A stretch of 64,000 nucleotides of DNA from an uncultured Clostridia bacterium (GTDB lineage Bacteria; Bacillota; Clostridia; TANB77; CAG-508): the NCBI GenBank assembly GCA_934119935.1, contig CAKOSX010000007.1:3579-67578 (forward strand), read 5' to 3'. The notes below the pieces were generated by a model that worked only from the letters and a program-made list of their open reading frames with translations, did not search any database and was not told the DNA's origin. Within the stretch, counting starts at the first letter, position 1. Every line of letters begins with the position of its first letter. The translations under genes and the position numbers were made by a program. Of this stretch, positions 34,367 through 43,042 are shown one piece after another.

Positions 34367-35008
34367 ATGGGAGAACATCCAATAGAAAATCTTATGAATA
34401 CGGCTATGAATAGCATTAAAGACATGATTGATGTAAATACGATAATTGGAGAGCCGATACAGGCTTCAAATAACACGGTGATTATACCGATTTCAAAAGT
34501 TGGATTTGGTTTTGCAGCAGGTGGAAGTGAATTTAGAGGGGAAACAATAGATGAGTATACAAAGAAGGAGAAAGAAGAACAAGTTCAATATAGATTGCCT
34601 TTCGGAGGTGGTTCTGGAGCAGGCGTTAGTATAACTCCAGTAGCTTTCTTAGTGGTGCAACCAAACACAGTAAAATTATTGCCAGTAGATCACAATTCAT
34701 GCTTAGATAGATTGTTAGATTACGTGCCTGATTTGATTGAAAAGGTAAATGCTATGTTAAACAAACAGTTGCAGAATAAAAAAGAAGAAAAGGCACAAGA
34801 TGATAGAAGAAAAGAAAGAGAAAGACAAGAGGCAAGAGAAGATAGAAAACAAGAAATGCAAATGAATGAAAATAAAACAATAGAAGCTACCGTTCAACCG
34901 CAACAAGTAAAACCCAAGAAAAATATAAGATATCATAAGCCAACTGAAACATATGAGTTTGAATATGATGAAACAGATGATAATGATGATGATTACTATA
35001 ATAGATAA
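34367..35008 (+). CDS. ytfJ: Sporulation-associated protein YtfJ
   Basis: 213 residues from the ATG at 34367 (AAGGAAGG upstream); this gives the family N-terminus MGEHPIENLMNTAMNSI. The blocks TIIGEPIQAS, TVIIPISKVGFGFAAGGSEF, LPFGGGSGAGVSITPVAFLVV are diagnostic. The Bacillus protein is about 150 residues; this one has an extra about 70-residue Arg/Glu/Lys- then Asp-rich tail. YtfJ is widespread in spore-formers and sigma-F/G controlled in Bacillus, of unknown biochemical role. Confidence 0.93.
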   Translation: MGEHPIENLMNTAMNSIKDMIDVNTIIGEPIQASNNTVIIPISKVGFGFAAGGSEFRGETIDEYTKKEKEEQVQYRLPFGGGSGAGVSITPVAFLVVQPNTVKLLPVDHNSCLDRLLDYVPDLIEKVNAMLNKQLQNKKEEKAQDDRRKERERQEAREDRKQEMQMNENKTIEATVQPQQVKPKKNIRYHKPTETYEFEYDETDDNDDDYYNR

Positions 35009-35059
35009 AAATAATAGAAAACATTGATAAAATCAATATCATATAAATATTATTATAAT

Positions 35060-35088
35060 AAGCTATGTAATACATAGTTTATTTTTTT
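35060..35088 (+). terminator. Terminator of the scpA-ytfJ region
   Basis: AGCTATGTA (35061-35069) and TACATAGTT (35071-35079) form a stem followed by a run of seven T residues. Confidence 0.7.
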
Positions 35089-35106
35089 ATGCTAGGAGGT
35101 ATTATT

Positions 35107-36072
35107 TTGAAAAATAATAAAGGAATTGGAAACACACCGATGATAAAGATAAATTATAGGTACAATAACAAAGAAAAATCAGTGTTTGCAAAGCTTGAAT
35201 ATTACAATTTAACTGGAAGTATAAAAGATAGAGTTGCATTTTATATTATAAATAATGCAATAGAAAGAGGAGCTTTAAAAGAGGGAATGCCAATAATTGA
35301 AGCAACTAGCGGAAATACTGGAATATCGTTATCGGCATTAGGAGCACGTTATAAACACCAGGTATACATATTTATGCCAGATTGGGCAAGTGCTGAGAGA
35401 GTAAAATTAATGCAAGGGTATGGAGCAAATGTAATATTAATTTCTAAAGAAGCGGGAGGCTTTATACAGTGTGTGAAAGAGGCTAAGAAAATGGCTGATG
35501 AAAAAGATGGATTTTTAGCAAATCAGTTTGAAAACTATGATAATTTTTTAGCTCATTATGAAACAACAGGGAAAGAAATATTAGAACAAAGCAATTGTGA
35601 GATAGGCGGATTCGTATCTGGTGTTGGAACTGGTGGAACTCTTATGGGAACCGGAAAAAGAATTAAAGAAAAATTTCCAAACATGCAAATTACGGCAATA
35701 GAACCGGAAAAAATGCCACTTCTATCTGGAGGAAAAATACAAGGACAACACAAAATAGAGGGAATTGGGGATGATTTTATTCCGAAGTTAGTTGACTTGA
35801 AAAGTATAGATAGAATAATAAGAATAAATGATGATGATGCAGTAAATATGTCTCGAAAACTTGCAAAAGAACTGGGCCTTGGAGTTGGAATATCTTCTGG
35901 TGCGAATTTTATAGGAAGCGTTCTGTTAGGAGAAGAAATGAAGAATATTGTTGCTACAGTATTTGCAGATGACAATAAAAAATATTTGTCTACAGACTTA
36001 TTTAAACCGATTGATGAAGATAAAGAATTTATATCTAATGAAATAGAGCTAATAAGTTATGAAAATGTATAA
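35107..36072 (+). CDS. PLP-dependent cysteine synthase family protein
   Basis: 321 residues from a TTG start; AGGAGG (35094-35099) lies seven bases before it, inside an otherwise possible upstream reading frame. The PLP-binding Lys is in LTGSIKDRVA, the substrate loop is EATSGNTGIS, and the phosphate-binding loop is SGVGTGGTLMGTG. The enzyme family makes cysteine from O-acetylserine and sulfide or acts on related serine/threonine derivatives. There is no partner gene for serine acetylation. The gene stands alone. Confidence 0.85.
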   Translation: MKNNKGIGNTPMIKINYRYNNKEKSVFAKLEYYNLTGSIKDRVAFYIINNAIERGALKEGMPIIEATSGNTGISLSALGARYKHQVYIFMPDWASAERVKLMQGYGANVILISKEAGGFIQCVKEAKKMADEKDGFLANQFENYDNFLAHYETTGKEILEQSNCEIGGFVSGVGTGGTLMGTGKRIKEKFPNMQITAIEPEKMPLLSGGKIQGQHKIEGIGDDFIPKLVDLKSIDRIIRINDDDAVNMSRKLAKELGLGVGISSGANFIGSVLLGEEMKNIVATVFADDNKKYLSTDLFKPIDEDKEFISNEIELISYENV

Positions 36073-36089
36073 AAATAATGTAAAACTAC

Positions 36090-36118
36090 TTGACAAATTG
36101 CTTAAAATGTTGTAAAGT
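36090..36118 (+). promoter_or_regulatory. Promoter of the ylxM-rplS operon
   Basis: TTGACA (36090-36095) and TAAAGT (36113-36118) with a 17-bp spacer. Confidence 0.6.
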
Positions 36119-36178
36119 ATATAAGCATTACAAATTAGCAATTATACTAATAAAGTCATGCAAGGAGAAAGTGATAAT

Positions 36179-36529
36179 ATGGAAAAGAAAGTTCAAATTG
36201 GAATGCTATGTGAAATATATGGTAATCTTCTAACAAAAAGACAATTGAATATATTGAACGATTATTGCAATGAGGATCTTTCTTTGACTGAAATTGCTGA
36301 AAATAACAAGATAACAAGGCAAGCTGTTAACGACATTGTTAAGAAAGGAGAAAGTAAGCTTTTGGAATATGAGCAAAAGCTAGGAATTATGAAAAAAACA
36401 ATTGACCAAGAAAAGCAAATTCAAAACATTCTTTCAGAGCTAAGTAAGATTACAGACAACTCATCAGATAAGAAAGTTGAAAAAATCCTAAACAGCGTAA
36501 GAAAAGAATTAATTAGCTTAAATGCATAA
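36179..36529 (+). CDS. ylxM: YlxM, SRP-associated helix-turn-helix protein
   Basis: 116 residues from ATG 36179, after AAGGAG. The sigma-like helix-turn-helix (LLTKRQLNILNDY, SLTEIAENNKITRQAVNDIVKKGESKLLEYE) matches YlxM/p13 proteins, which bind and stimulate the SRP GTPase or its RNA in some Firmicutes. It is encoded immediately before ffh, its usual place. An in-frame ATG at 36158 has no ribosome binding site. Confidence 0.92.
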   Translation: MEKKVQIGMLCEIYGNLLTKRQLNILNDYCNEDLSLTEIAENNKITRQAVNDIVKKGESKLLEYEQKLGIMKKTIDQEKQIQNILSELSKITDNSSDKKVEKILNSVRKELISLNA

Positions 36530-36566
36530 TCAACGATAAAAGACAAAAAAACGGAGGGTTAAAAAT

Positions 36567-37898
36567 ATGGCTTTTGAAGGACTATCTTCTAAATTACAAG
36601 AATTTACAAAGAAATTAAGAGGAAAAACAAGAATTACTGAATCGGATTTAAAAGAAATGCTAAGAGAGGTAAAACTTGCCCTACTTGATGCTGACGTAAA
36701 CTACAAAATTGTTAAAGAATTTACGGCAAGTATTCAAGAAAAAGCCTTAGGCCAAGACGTTTTAAAATCTTTAACTCCAGGACAACAAGTTGTTAAGATT
36801 GTAAAAGATGAATTAGTAGAACTACTTGGAGGAACAGAGGCTAATATAAATTTTAGCTCAAATCCACCAACAATAATAATGTTGGTTGGTCTTCAGGGTT
36901 CTGGTAAAACAACCACAGCGGGTAAGCTTGCAAACTTACTTAGAAAACAAGGTAAGAAGCCATTACTAGTTGCGTGTGATGTTTACAGACCAGCTGCAAT
37001 TAAGCAGTTACAAGTAGTTGGAGCACAGTTAAATATTCCGGTGTTTGCAAATGAAAATTCGAAAGATGTTGTTCATATTGCAAAACAAGCAATGAGTGTT
37101 GCGTATTCAAAATTGAATGATGTTGTAATATTAGATACAGCAGGACGTTTACAGATAGATGAAGAATTGATGAACGAGCTTAAAAATGTAAAGGCAAGTG
37201 TTCATCCACATGAAATATTACTAGTTGTAGATTCTATGACTGGTCAAGAGGCTGTAAATGTTGCAACAGGATTCAATGATGCTTTAGGAATAGATGGAGT
37301 AATACTTACAAAATTAGATGGTGATACACGTGGTGGTGCTGCGTTATCAGTAAAAAAAGTAACTGGCAAGCCAATAAAATTTGTAGGTACAGGAGAAAAG
37401 CTAAGTGAGCTTGAGGTATTTCATCCAGACAGAATGGCATCAAGAATACTTGGAATGGGTGATGTTCTATCAATAATAGAAAAAGCAGAAGAATCATTTG
37501 ACCAAGAAGAAGCAGAAAAGCTTACAAAACAATTGGCTAAAAAAGAATTCGATTTGAACGATTATTTACTTCAATTAAGACAAGTAAAGAAAATGGGTTC
37601 ATTCTCATCACTACTTAAAATGATACCAGGAATGGCAGACATTAAAGACTTAAAAGTAGATGAAAAAGAGTTTACAAGAATAGAAGCAATAATATGCTCT
37701 ATGACAGATAAGGAAAGAAAAAATCCTAAACTATTAAATGGTTCGAGAAGAATTCGTATAGCAAATGGTAGTGGAACAAGCGTGCAAGAAATAAATAAAT
37801 TTATGAAATCTTTTGAGATGACACAGAAAATGATGAAACAAATGAAGGATAAAAAATCTTTAAAAAAGATGATGAAAGAAATGAATTTAAACCAATAA
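36567..37898 (+). CDS. ffh: Signal recognition particle protein Ffh
   Basis: 443 residues. N domain helices, G domain with GLQGSGKTTTAGKLA, DVYRPAAIKQL, DTAGRLQIDEELM and TKLDGDTRGGAALS, then a Met-rich M domain (KMGSFSSLLKMIPGM, MKSFEMTQKMMKQMKDKK). The protein binds signal peptides and 4.5S/SRP RNA to target membrane proteins. ACGGAGGG precedes the ATG. Confidence 0.97.
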   Translation: MAFEGLSSKLQEFTKKLRGKTRITESDLKEMLREVKLALLDADVNYKIVKEFTASIQEKALGQDVLKSLTPGQQVVKIVKDELVELLGGTEANINFSSNPPTIIMLVGLQGSGKTTTAGKLANLLRKQGKKPLLVACDVYRPAAIKQLQVVGAQLNIPVFANENSKDVVHIAKQAMSVAYSKLNDVVILDTAGRLQIDEELMNELKNVKASVHPHEILLVVDSMTGQEAVNVATGFNDALGIDGVILTKLDGDTRGGAALSVKKVTGKPIKFVGTGEKLSELEVFHPDRMASRILGMGDVLSIIEKAEESFDQEEAEKLTKQLAKKEFDLNDYLLQLRQVKKMGSFSSLLKMIPGMADIKDLKVDEKEFTRIEAIICSMTDKERKNPKLLNGSRRIRIANGSGTSVQEINKFMKSFEMTQKMMKQMKDKKSLKKMMKEMNLNQ

Positions 37899-37937
37899 TA
37901 TAGATATTAAGTTTTATAAATAAGTTTTTAATTTTTA

Positions 37938-37972
37938 TGTACATTATACGAACCCAACAGTTTGTAGGTACA
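37938..37972 (+). promoter_or_regulatory. Two-part hairpin in the ffh-rpsP spacer
   Basis: TGTAC/GTACA (37938-37942, 37968-37972) encloses TACGAAC/GTTTGTA (37947-37953, 37960-37966) with a 6-nt loop and no T tract. It may be an mRNA processing or ribosomal protein control site in the leader of rpsP. Confidence 0.45.
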
Positions 37973-38033
37973 GAAATTTATATAAAAAGTTGTTCTAAAA
38001 GAGCAGTTTCTAAAAATGCGGAGGTGAAAATAA

Positions 38034-38267
38034 ATGGTAAAAATTAGATTACAAAGAGCAGGTGCAAAAAAGGCTCCATTCTATCACATCGTTGTTGCAG
38101 ATTCAAGATCTCCAAGAGATGGAAGAATAGTAGAAAAAATTGGAACATATGATCCAATGACAAATCCAGCTACAATCAACTTAGACAAAGAAAAGGTTGC
38201 AACATGGATTAAAAATGGTGCAAAGCCAACAGATACAGTAAAAGCTTTAATAGAGAAAGCACAATAA
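38034..38267 (+). CDS. rpsP: 30S ribosomal protein S16
   Basis: 77 residues. MVKIRLQRAGAKKAPFYHIVVADSRSPRDGR is the hallmark start; PATINLDKEKVATWIKNGAKPTDTV completes the fold. GGAGGTG precedes the ATG. It lies after ffh and before khpA, rimM and trmD, the standard order. Confidence 0.97.
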   Translation: MVKIRLQRAGAKKAPFYHIVVADSRSPRDGRIVEKIGTYDPMTNPATINLDKEKVATWIKNGAKPTDTVKALIEKAQ

Positions 38268-38302
38268 TTTATGTGTGAATGCTTTTAGAAAGGCAAAGTT
38301 GT

Positions 38303-38533
38303 ATGGAAGAAATATTAAAAACAATAATTGAAAGTCTTGTAGATAACAAGGAACAAGTTCAAATTACTAGAACTGATGATGAGAAGGGAATACTTCTTAA
38401 AGTTAAAGTTGCTGAGGAGGACATGGGAAAGGTTATTGGAAAGCAGGGCAAAAATGCAAAAGCAATAAGAACTGTTATGAAAGCTATTACAGCTAAAGAA
38501 CATAAAAAAGTTGGAATTATATTTGAGGAATAG
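38303..38533 (+). CDS. khpA: KH-domain RNA-binding protein KhpA
   Basis: 76 residues from ATG 38303 (GAAAGG upstream), giving the typical MEEILKTIIESLVDN. The KH motif is visible as GKVIGKQGKNAKAIRTVMKA. KhpA with its partner KhpB binds many RNAs and affects cell division and elongation in Firmicutes. It sits between rpsP and rimM, as usual. Confidence 0.92.
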   Translation: MEEILKTIIESLVDNKEQVQITRTDDEKGILLKVKVAEEDMGKVIGKQGKNAKAIRTVMKAITAKEHKKVGIIFEE

Positions 38534-38536
38534 GTA

Positions 38537-39043
38537 ATGGAAAAATATTTAGAACTAGGTCAAATAGTAAACACATTTGGTATAAGAGGTCAAGTAAAAG
38601 TAAAGCCTTTTACAGATGATATAAAAAAATTTGATACTTTTAAAGAAATTTTTGTTGAAAAGAAAAATCAATTACAATCATTCCAAATAGAAAAAGTTAA
38701 TTACAGCAAGGGTATGGTAATCCTAAAGTTAAAAGGAATAGAGACTCCAGAACAAGCAGAAACATTGCGTAACTGTTACATAAAAATGGACAGAAAAAAT
38801 GCAAAGAAGCTTCCTGAAGGTACTTATTACATAGCAGATTTAATAGGATTAGATGTATATAGTGATAAAGATGAATTGCTTGGAAAAGTAGATTACATAT
38901 ATAATACTGGTAGCAGTGACATATATGTTGTAAAAAATGATGAAGGCAAAGAAATTCTATTGCCAGCAATCAAAGACGTACTCAAACAAGTGGATTTAGA
39001 AAATAAAAAAATAATAGTTCACATTATTGAAGGCTTAATTTAA
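38537..39043 (+). CDS. rimM: Ribosome maturation factor RimM
   Basis: 168 residues: N-terminal beta-barrel (LELGQIVNTFGIRGQVKVKPF) and PRC-barrel (GTYYIADLIGLDVYSD, NTGSSDIYVV). It helps to mature the 30S head and binds S19. It lies three bases after khpA and 12 bases before trmD. Confidence 0.95.
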   Translation: MEKYLELGQIVNTFGIRGQVKVKPFTDDIKKFDTFKEIFVEKKNQLQSFQIEKVNYSKGMVILKLKGIETPEQAETLRNCYIKMDRKNAKKLPEGTYYIADLIGLDVYSDKDELLGKVDYIYNTGSSDIYVVKNDEGKEILLPAIKDVLKQVDLENKKIIVHIIEGLI

Positions 39044-39055
39044 AGAGGAGTAAAT

Positions 39056-39769
39056 ATGAAATTTGATGTACTAACATTATTTCCCGAAATGTTTGAACCA
39101 TTAAAACACAGTATTATTGAAAGAGCGTCTAAGCAAAATTTAATAAATATTAATCTAATTAATATACGAGATTTTTCGAAAGACAAGCATAAAAAAGTAG
39201 ATGATACTCCATATGGTGGTGGAGCAGGAATGGTAATGAGAGCAGATGTTGTGTATGATGCATATAAATCTGTAAAAGATGAAAAATCAAAAGTAATATT
39301 CTTATCACCTCAAGGAAAAAAATTAAACCAGGCAAAAGTTCAAGAATTATCTAAGGAAGAACATTTAATTCTACTTTGTGGTCACTACGAAGGAGTTGAT
39401 CAACGAGTCTTAGATGAAATTGTTGACGAAGAAATATCGATTGGAGATTATGTGCTAACTGGAGGAGAGCTACCCGCAATGGTGCTTATAGATTCAGTGA
39501 GCAGATATGTAGAAGGCGTACTAAGTACAGATTCTACAAAAGAAGAATCATTTTCTCAAGGGTATTTAGAATATAGTCAATATACAAGACCAGAAGAATT
39601 TCATGGTAAAAAAGTTCCAGAAATACTAGCTTCTGGAAATCATCAGAAAATAGATGAGTGGAGAAGAAAAAGTTCTTTAACAAATACATTTTTGAAAAGA
39701 CCAGAGCTTCTTAATGAAAAAGATTTAAAAGAAGCAGAAAAAATAATTTCGGAAGAACATGAAAATTAA
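39056..39769 (+). CDS. trmD: tRNA (guanosine(37)-N1)-methyltransferase TrmD
   Basis: 237 residues. MKFDVLTLFPEMFEP, the substrate loop VDDTPYGGGAGMVMR, and the trefoil-knot SAM site LLCGHYEGVDQRV with SIGDYVLTGGE are diagnostic. It methylates G37 of tRNAs to prevent frameshifting. Confidence 0.97.
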   Translation: MKFDVLTLFPEMFEPLKHSIIERASKQNLININLINIRDFSKDKHKKVDDTPYGGGAGMVMRADVVYDAYKSVKDEKSKVIFLSPQGKKLNQAKVQELSKEEHLILLCGHYEGVDQRVLDEIVDEEISIGDYVLTGGELPAMVLIDSVSRYVEGVLSTDSTKEESFSQGYLEYSQYTRPEEFHGKKVPEILASGNHQKIDEWRRKSSLTNTFLKRPELLNEKDLKEAEKIISEEHEN

Positions 39770-39848
39770 GATATGTTACTAGAACTATCAAGATTGTGTA
39801 ATAAAATAGCCGAAATATAAATTAGAAAATTAAGAAAGGAGAATATCG

Positions 39849-40325
39849 ATGGATATAATAAAATCAATAGAACATGAACAATTGAAAAATAAAATTCCAG
39901 ACCTTAAAGTTGGTGACACAGTAAGAGTACACCAAAGAATTAAGGAAGGAAACAGAGAAAGAATCCAAGTATTCGAAGGAATAATAATAAAGAAACAAGG
40001 TGGCGGAGTTAACGCTACATTTACAGTAAGAAGAATTGCTTATGGAGTAGGAACAGAAAAAACATTCTTAGTACACTCTCCATTAGTAGAGAAAGTTGAA
40101 GTAGTTAGAGTAGGAAAAGCTAGAAGAGCTAAATTATACTACCTAAGAAACAGAACTGGTAAAGCTGCTAAGACAAAGGAAAATGTTGGAGCAAAAATTG
40201 AATCTAAATATATAGATGTAAAAGAAGATTTAACAGAAGCTGTTGAAGAAACAGTAGTTGAAACTCCTGCAGAAGCTCCAGTTGAAGAAGTTGCACCAGC
40301 AACTAAAGCACCAAAAGCTGAATAA
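39849..40325 (+). CDS. rplS: 50S ribosomal protein L19 with C-terminal extension
   Basis: 158 residues. The L19 core (about residues 1-115) shows DTVRVHQRIKEGNRERIQVFEG and FTVRRIAYGVGTEKTFLVHSP. A C-terminal extension of about 40 residues is rich in Glu, Val, Ala and Pro (repeated EAPVE-type units). Most L19 proteins end near residue 115, so the tail is unusual; low-complexity extensions occur in some Clostridia. It is the last gene of the operon. Confidence 0.95.
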   Translation: MDIIKSIEHEQLKNKIPDLKVGDTVRVHQRIKEGNRERIQVFEGIIIKKQGGGVNATFTVRRIAYGVGTEKTFLVHSPLVEKVEVVRVGKARRAKLYYLRNRTGKAAKTKENVGAKIESKYIDVKEDLTEAVEETVVETPAEAPVEEVAPATKAPKAE

Positions 40326-40340
40326 TAAAATTAATAAAAA

Positions 40341-40387
40341 AACAGGTAATTTTAATATGAACTTTATTAAAATTACTTGTTTTTTTG
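40341..40387 (+). terminator. Terminator of the ffh-rplS operon
   Basis: AACAGGTAATTTTAATA (40341-40357) pairs with the matching arm around 40363-40380, which runs into seven or more T residues. Confidence 0.85.
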
Positions 40388-40453
40388 GTAAAAATGGCAA
40401 AAAAATACAAAAAAATAAATTAAATCCAATAAAAAAAATTTAAATAAAATGTA

Positions 40454-40482
40454 TTGATTATCTTAATTTGTATTGATATAAT
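40454..40482 (+). promoter_or_regulatory. Promoter of the TasA/SipW-like cluster
   Basis: TTGATT (40454-40459) and a perfect TATAAT (40477-40482) with a 17-bp spacer. Confidence 0.75.
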
Positions 40483-40518
40483 TAAATAGAGTTTTAATGA
40501 AAAAGAGGTTTTTTAGTA

Positions 40519-41154
40519 ATGAAAAAAGAGAAAGTTATGTTAATATTCTCGTTATTAATATTGTTGTGTGCAGTTGTTTTATTTCAAATGTCGAGTACTT
40601 ATGCAAAATATAATACAGCAGTAAAAGGCAATGATTCAGCAAGAGTTGCACATTGGAATATTAATACAACGAATAATATAGGTGATTTATTTGCATCTTC
40701 ATATACCAATATTGCTCCTGGAACAGAGGAACAAGGAATTATTGCTCCTGGAACATCTGGCTCATACAGTTTTACTATAGATGGAGATGTGGAAACAGCA
40801 TACACTCTAAGTATAAGTGCATCTGGAATAGATGAAGTAAATGGTGCTGTGGAAGGATATAATCCAATACAATATTCATTTACAAGACCTAATAAAGGTG
40901 ATGATAAAGCTACAAATCCTACAATCACAACAAGCAAAATGAGTTTTGAAGAACTAAAAGAAGCAATAAGTGCTATTGATGATGGTCGCCAAATACACAA
41001 GCCAGGTACTTTAGGGGGAGATACTTATACTATAGGCTGGACTTGGGAGATAGATGGTGATAATGAAAAAGATACATTATTAGGAAATTTAGTATCTAAA
41101 GGAGATAAAACAATAAGTTTAGCAGTTAATATAACTGCAACTCAAGTAGATTAG
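40519..41154 (+). CDS. TasA/camelysin-like secreted protein with SipW-type signal peptide (1)
   Basis: 211 residues. Lys-rich N-terminus, hydrophobic core (about 7-24), then TYAKY at 27-31, followed by a GxxxARVAHW stretch typical of SipW-dependent signal peptides. The mature part is a beta-sandwich-type domain with an APGTSGSYSF motif, as in TasA/CalY matrix proteins, where APGxxG-type turns recur. TasA assembles into biofilm fibres; this role here is inferred. It opens the cluster, preceded by a strong promoter, and the SipW-like peptidase follows. Confidence 0.82.
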   Translation: MKKEKVMLIFSLLILLCAVVLFQMSSTYAKYNTAVKGNDSARVAHWNINTTNNIGDLFASSYTNIAPGTEEQGIIAPGTSGSYSFTIDGDVETAYTLSISASGIDEVNGAVEGYNPIQYSFTRPNKGDDKATNPTITTSKMSFEELKEAISAIDDGRQIHKPGTLGGDTYTIGWTWEIDGDNEKDTLLGNLVSKGDKTISLAVNITATQVD

Positions 41155-41199
41155 TATAAAAGAGTAAAATTAAAAAAGAGAAACAGAAGAGGAGCTACA

Positions 41200-41823
41200 A
41201 TGACAGAGAAAAAGGTAATAATATTTCTGAAAAGCATAATAAATTTATTAATTTCTATTTTGTTTACTATGGTATTTGTTATAGTAATATCTCTTATAAT
41301 TCAAAAATTTATATTAAAAGAACAGGTTCCAAACATATTAGGCTACAAAATATTACAAGTAATGTCTGGGTCAATGTCTGGTGAATTTGAAGTTGGAGAC
41401 ACAATTTTAATAAAAGAAGTAAAAAATGATAGTGATTTAAAAATAGGAAATGTAGTAACATATAAAGTAGCACCTAATACACTCGTAACTCATAGAATTG
41501 TAGACATAACAAAGATTGATGAAAATTTGACTTATACTATGAAGGGTGACTCGAATAATACTGTGGACAGCGAAAAAGTAAATTTTTCAGACATTGAAGG
41601 AATGTATATAAAAAAATTGAAAATAACTGGGAAATTAATTAATTTTATGCAACAAAAATATGGCATGGTAATTATATTTACAATACCAATAATATTAATT
41701 ATTTTTGTAATAAATGATGAAAAAAACAAAGCAGAGAAAAGAAATAAAAGAAGAGAAAAAAGATTAAATTATGAACTAACCAAAACCAAGGAAAACCTTA
41801 AAGGCAAAGAAGAATTAAAGTAA
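41200..41823 (+). CDS. sipW: Signal peptidase I, SipW (ER) type
   Basis: 207 residues. N-terminal membrane segment (about 17-38), catalytic Ser58 in QVMSGSM, and His98 in TLVTHRIVDI replacing the usual Lys, which defines the ER/SipW class. A C-terminal membrane segment (about 154-170) and a very basic tail follow. In Bacillus SipW processes TasA and TapA. Here it is flanked by several TasA-like proteins, so it is presumably their dedicated peptidase. Confidence 0.9.
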   Translation: MTEKKVIIFLKSIINLLISILFTMVFVIVISLIIQKFILKEQVPNILGYKILQVMSGSMSGEFEVGDTILIKEVKNDSDLKIGNVVTYKVAPNTLVTHRIVDITKIDENLTYTMKGDSNNTVDSEKVNFSDIEGMYIKKLKITGKLINFMQQKYGMVIIFTIPIILIIFVINDEKNKAEKRNKRREKRLNYELTKTKENLKGKEELK

Positions 41824-41869
41824 AGTTATTTTAATTCATAATACCACGAGGAGGGAAAAGAACAGTAAA

Positions 41870-42466
41870 ATGAGAAAAAGCAAAGTGAAAATAATAGGAA
41901 TAATATTAATGTTTGCAGCAGAAATATGTTTATATCTTGTTGCTGGAACATATTCAAGATATGTTAGCACAGCAGATTCAAGAACATCAACAAGAATTGC
42001 AAAGTGGACTGTAAAGCTAGGAAATGTTGATTTAGCTGGAGGAGAAAAAGATTTTTCTTCAGAACTAGTTTTAGAAACAACTAATATTGCAAAGGTTAAA
42101 ACTGGAACAATTGCTCCTAATACGTCTGTAGAAGGCAGTTTTACCATAGACCCAAATGGAACAGAGGTTGCAATAAAATATAAGATATTGCTTGGAACAA
42201 TAAATTATCAAAATGAAAAAACAGGAGAATCTGTTACAGAAAATCTTCCAAATGTTGTAGTAAGCAGCGTTAGAACAAATGTAGGAGAACTTAAAAAAAA
42301 CACTGACGGAACATATGATGGAAACATTGAATTAGATGAAAATCCAGTAACTGTAACAATAACTGCAGAGTGGATAAGCAATGGTGATGAAATAGACACT
42401 ACAATAGGGCATACACCATTAAACATTACTATTCCAGTGACTGTTGTAGTAGAACAAGATACATAA
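41870..42466 (+). CDS. TasA/camelysin-like secreted protein with SipW-type signal peptide (2)
   Basis: 198 residues. Hydrophobic segment (about 8-26), TYSRY at 27-31, then a RIAKWTVKLG stretch and a beta-rich domain with TIAPNTSVEGSFTID, the same APxTSGSF turn as in the first protein. GAGGAGG lies 15 bases upstream, an unusually long spacing, but no other start is available. Same direction as its neighbours and only 46 bases after sipW. Confidence 0.82.
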   Translation: MRKSKVKIIGIILMFAAEICLYLVAGTYSRYVSTADSRTSTRIAKWTVKLGNVDLAGGEKDFSSELVLETTNIAKVKTGTIAPNTSVEGSFTIDPNGTEVAIKYKILLGTINYQNEKTGESVTENLPNVVVSSVRTNVGELKKNTDGTYDGNIELDENPVTVTITAEWISNGDEIDTTIGHTPLNITIPVTVVVEQDT

Positions 42467-42489
42467 ATAAATACATGAAGGGAACAGAA

Positions 42490-43024
42490 ATGAAAATTAA
42501 AAAAAACAATAAAGTGAAAATAATATTCTTATATTATGTTATTGCTTTTATTTTATTAGTAGTAGGAATTACATTTTCAAAATATAAAATGTCTGCTATT
42601 GCAGAAACTAAAATTAACACTTCGAAATTTTCATTTAAAGTAACAGATAAAATAGAAAATGTAGAAATAAATCTTGCAGACACACTAATTCCAAATTTAT
42701 ATACAAAAAATGAATTAGTGCCACGGTAGTAGTGGAGTGTTAAATATAGAAATGGATTTTTCTGAAATTGAAACTGCTACTAGCTATTCAGTAACACTAG
42801 ATACAGAAAAATCAAGCATTCCAGAAAATATGAAATTATATACTGATAGTGAGTGTAACGTAGAATTTTCTGGTTATACAGGAATAACAGAATTAGGAAC
42901 AAATAAAGTAACTAGAAGCATTTATTGGAAATGGAATTATACAACAATAGATGAGACAAATAGTTGGATGAAACAGAACATAAAAATTGTTTTAAACATT
43001 GAAGCACAACAAAGAACAAACTAA
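42490..43024 (+). pseudogene. TasA/camelysin-like secreted protein (3), frameshifted
   Basis: The first part (ATG 42490, AAGGGA upstream) encodes a membrane segment, TFSKY at 28-32 and a beta-domain start up to NELVP. A stop follows at 42727-42729. Removing one C at 42724 (CCACGG to CCAGG) restores a continuous frame reading PGSSGVLNIEMDFSEI, exactly the PGSSG turn expected in this family, and runs to 43024. So the gene is split by a one-base insertion; it is either a real pseudogene, a phase-variable state or an assembly error. The restored protein would have about 177 residues. Confidence 0.78.
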
Positions 43025-43042
43025 TTTTGAGAAGGAGAGCAA

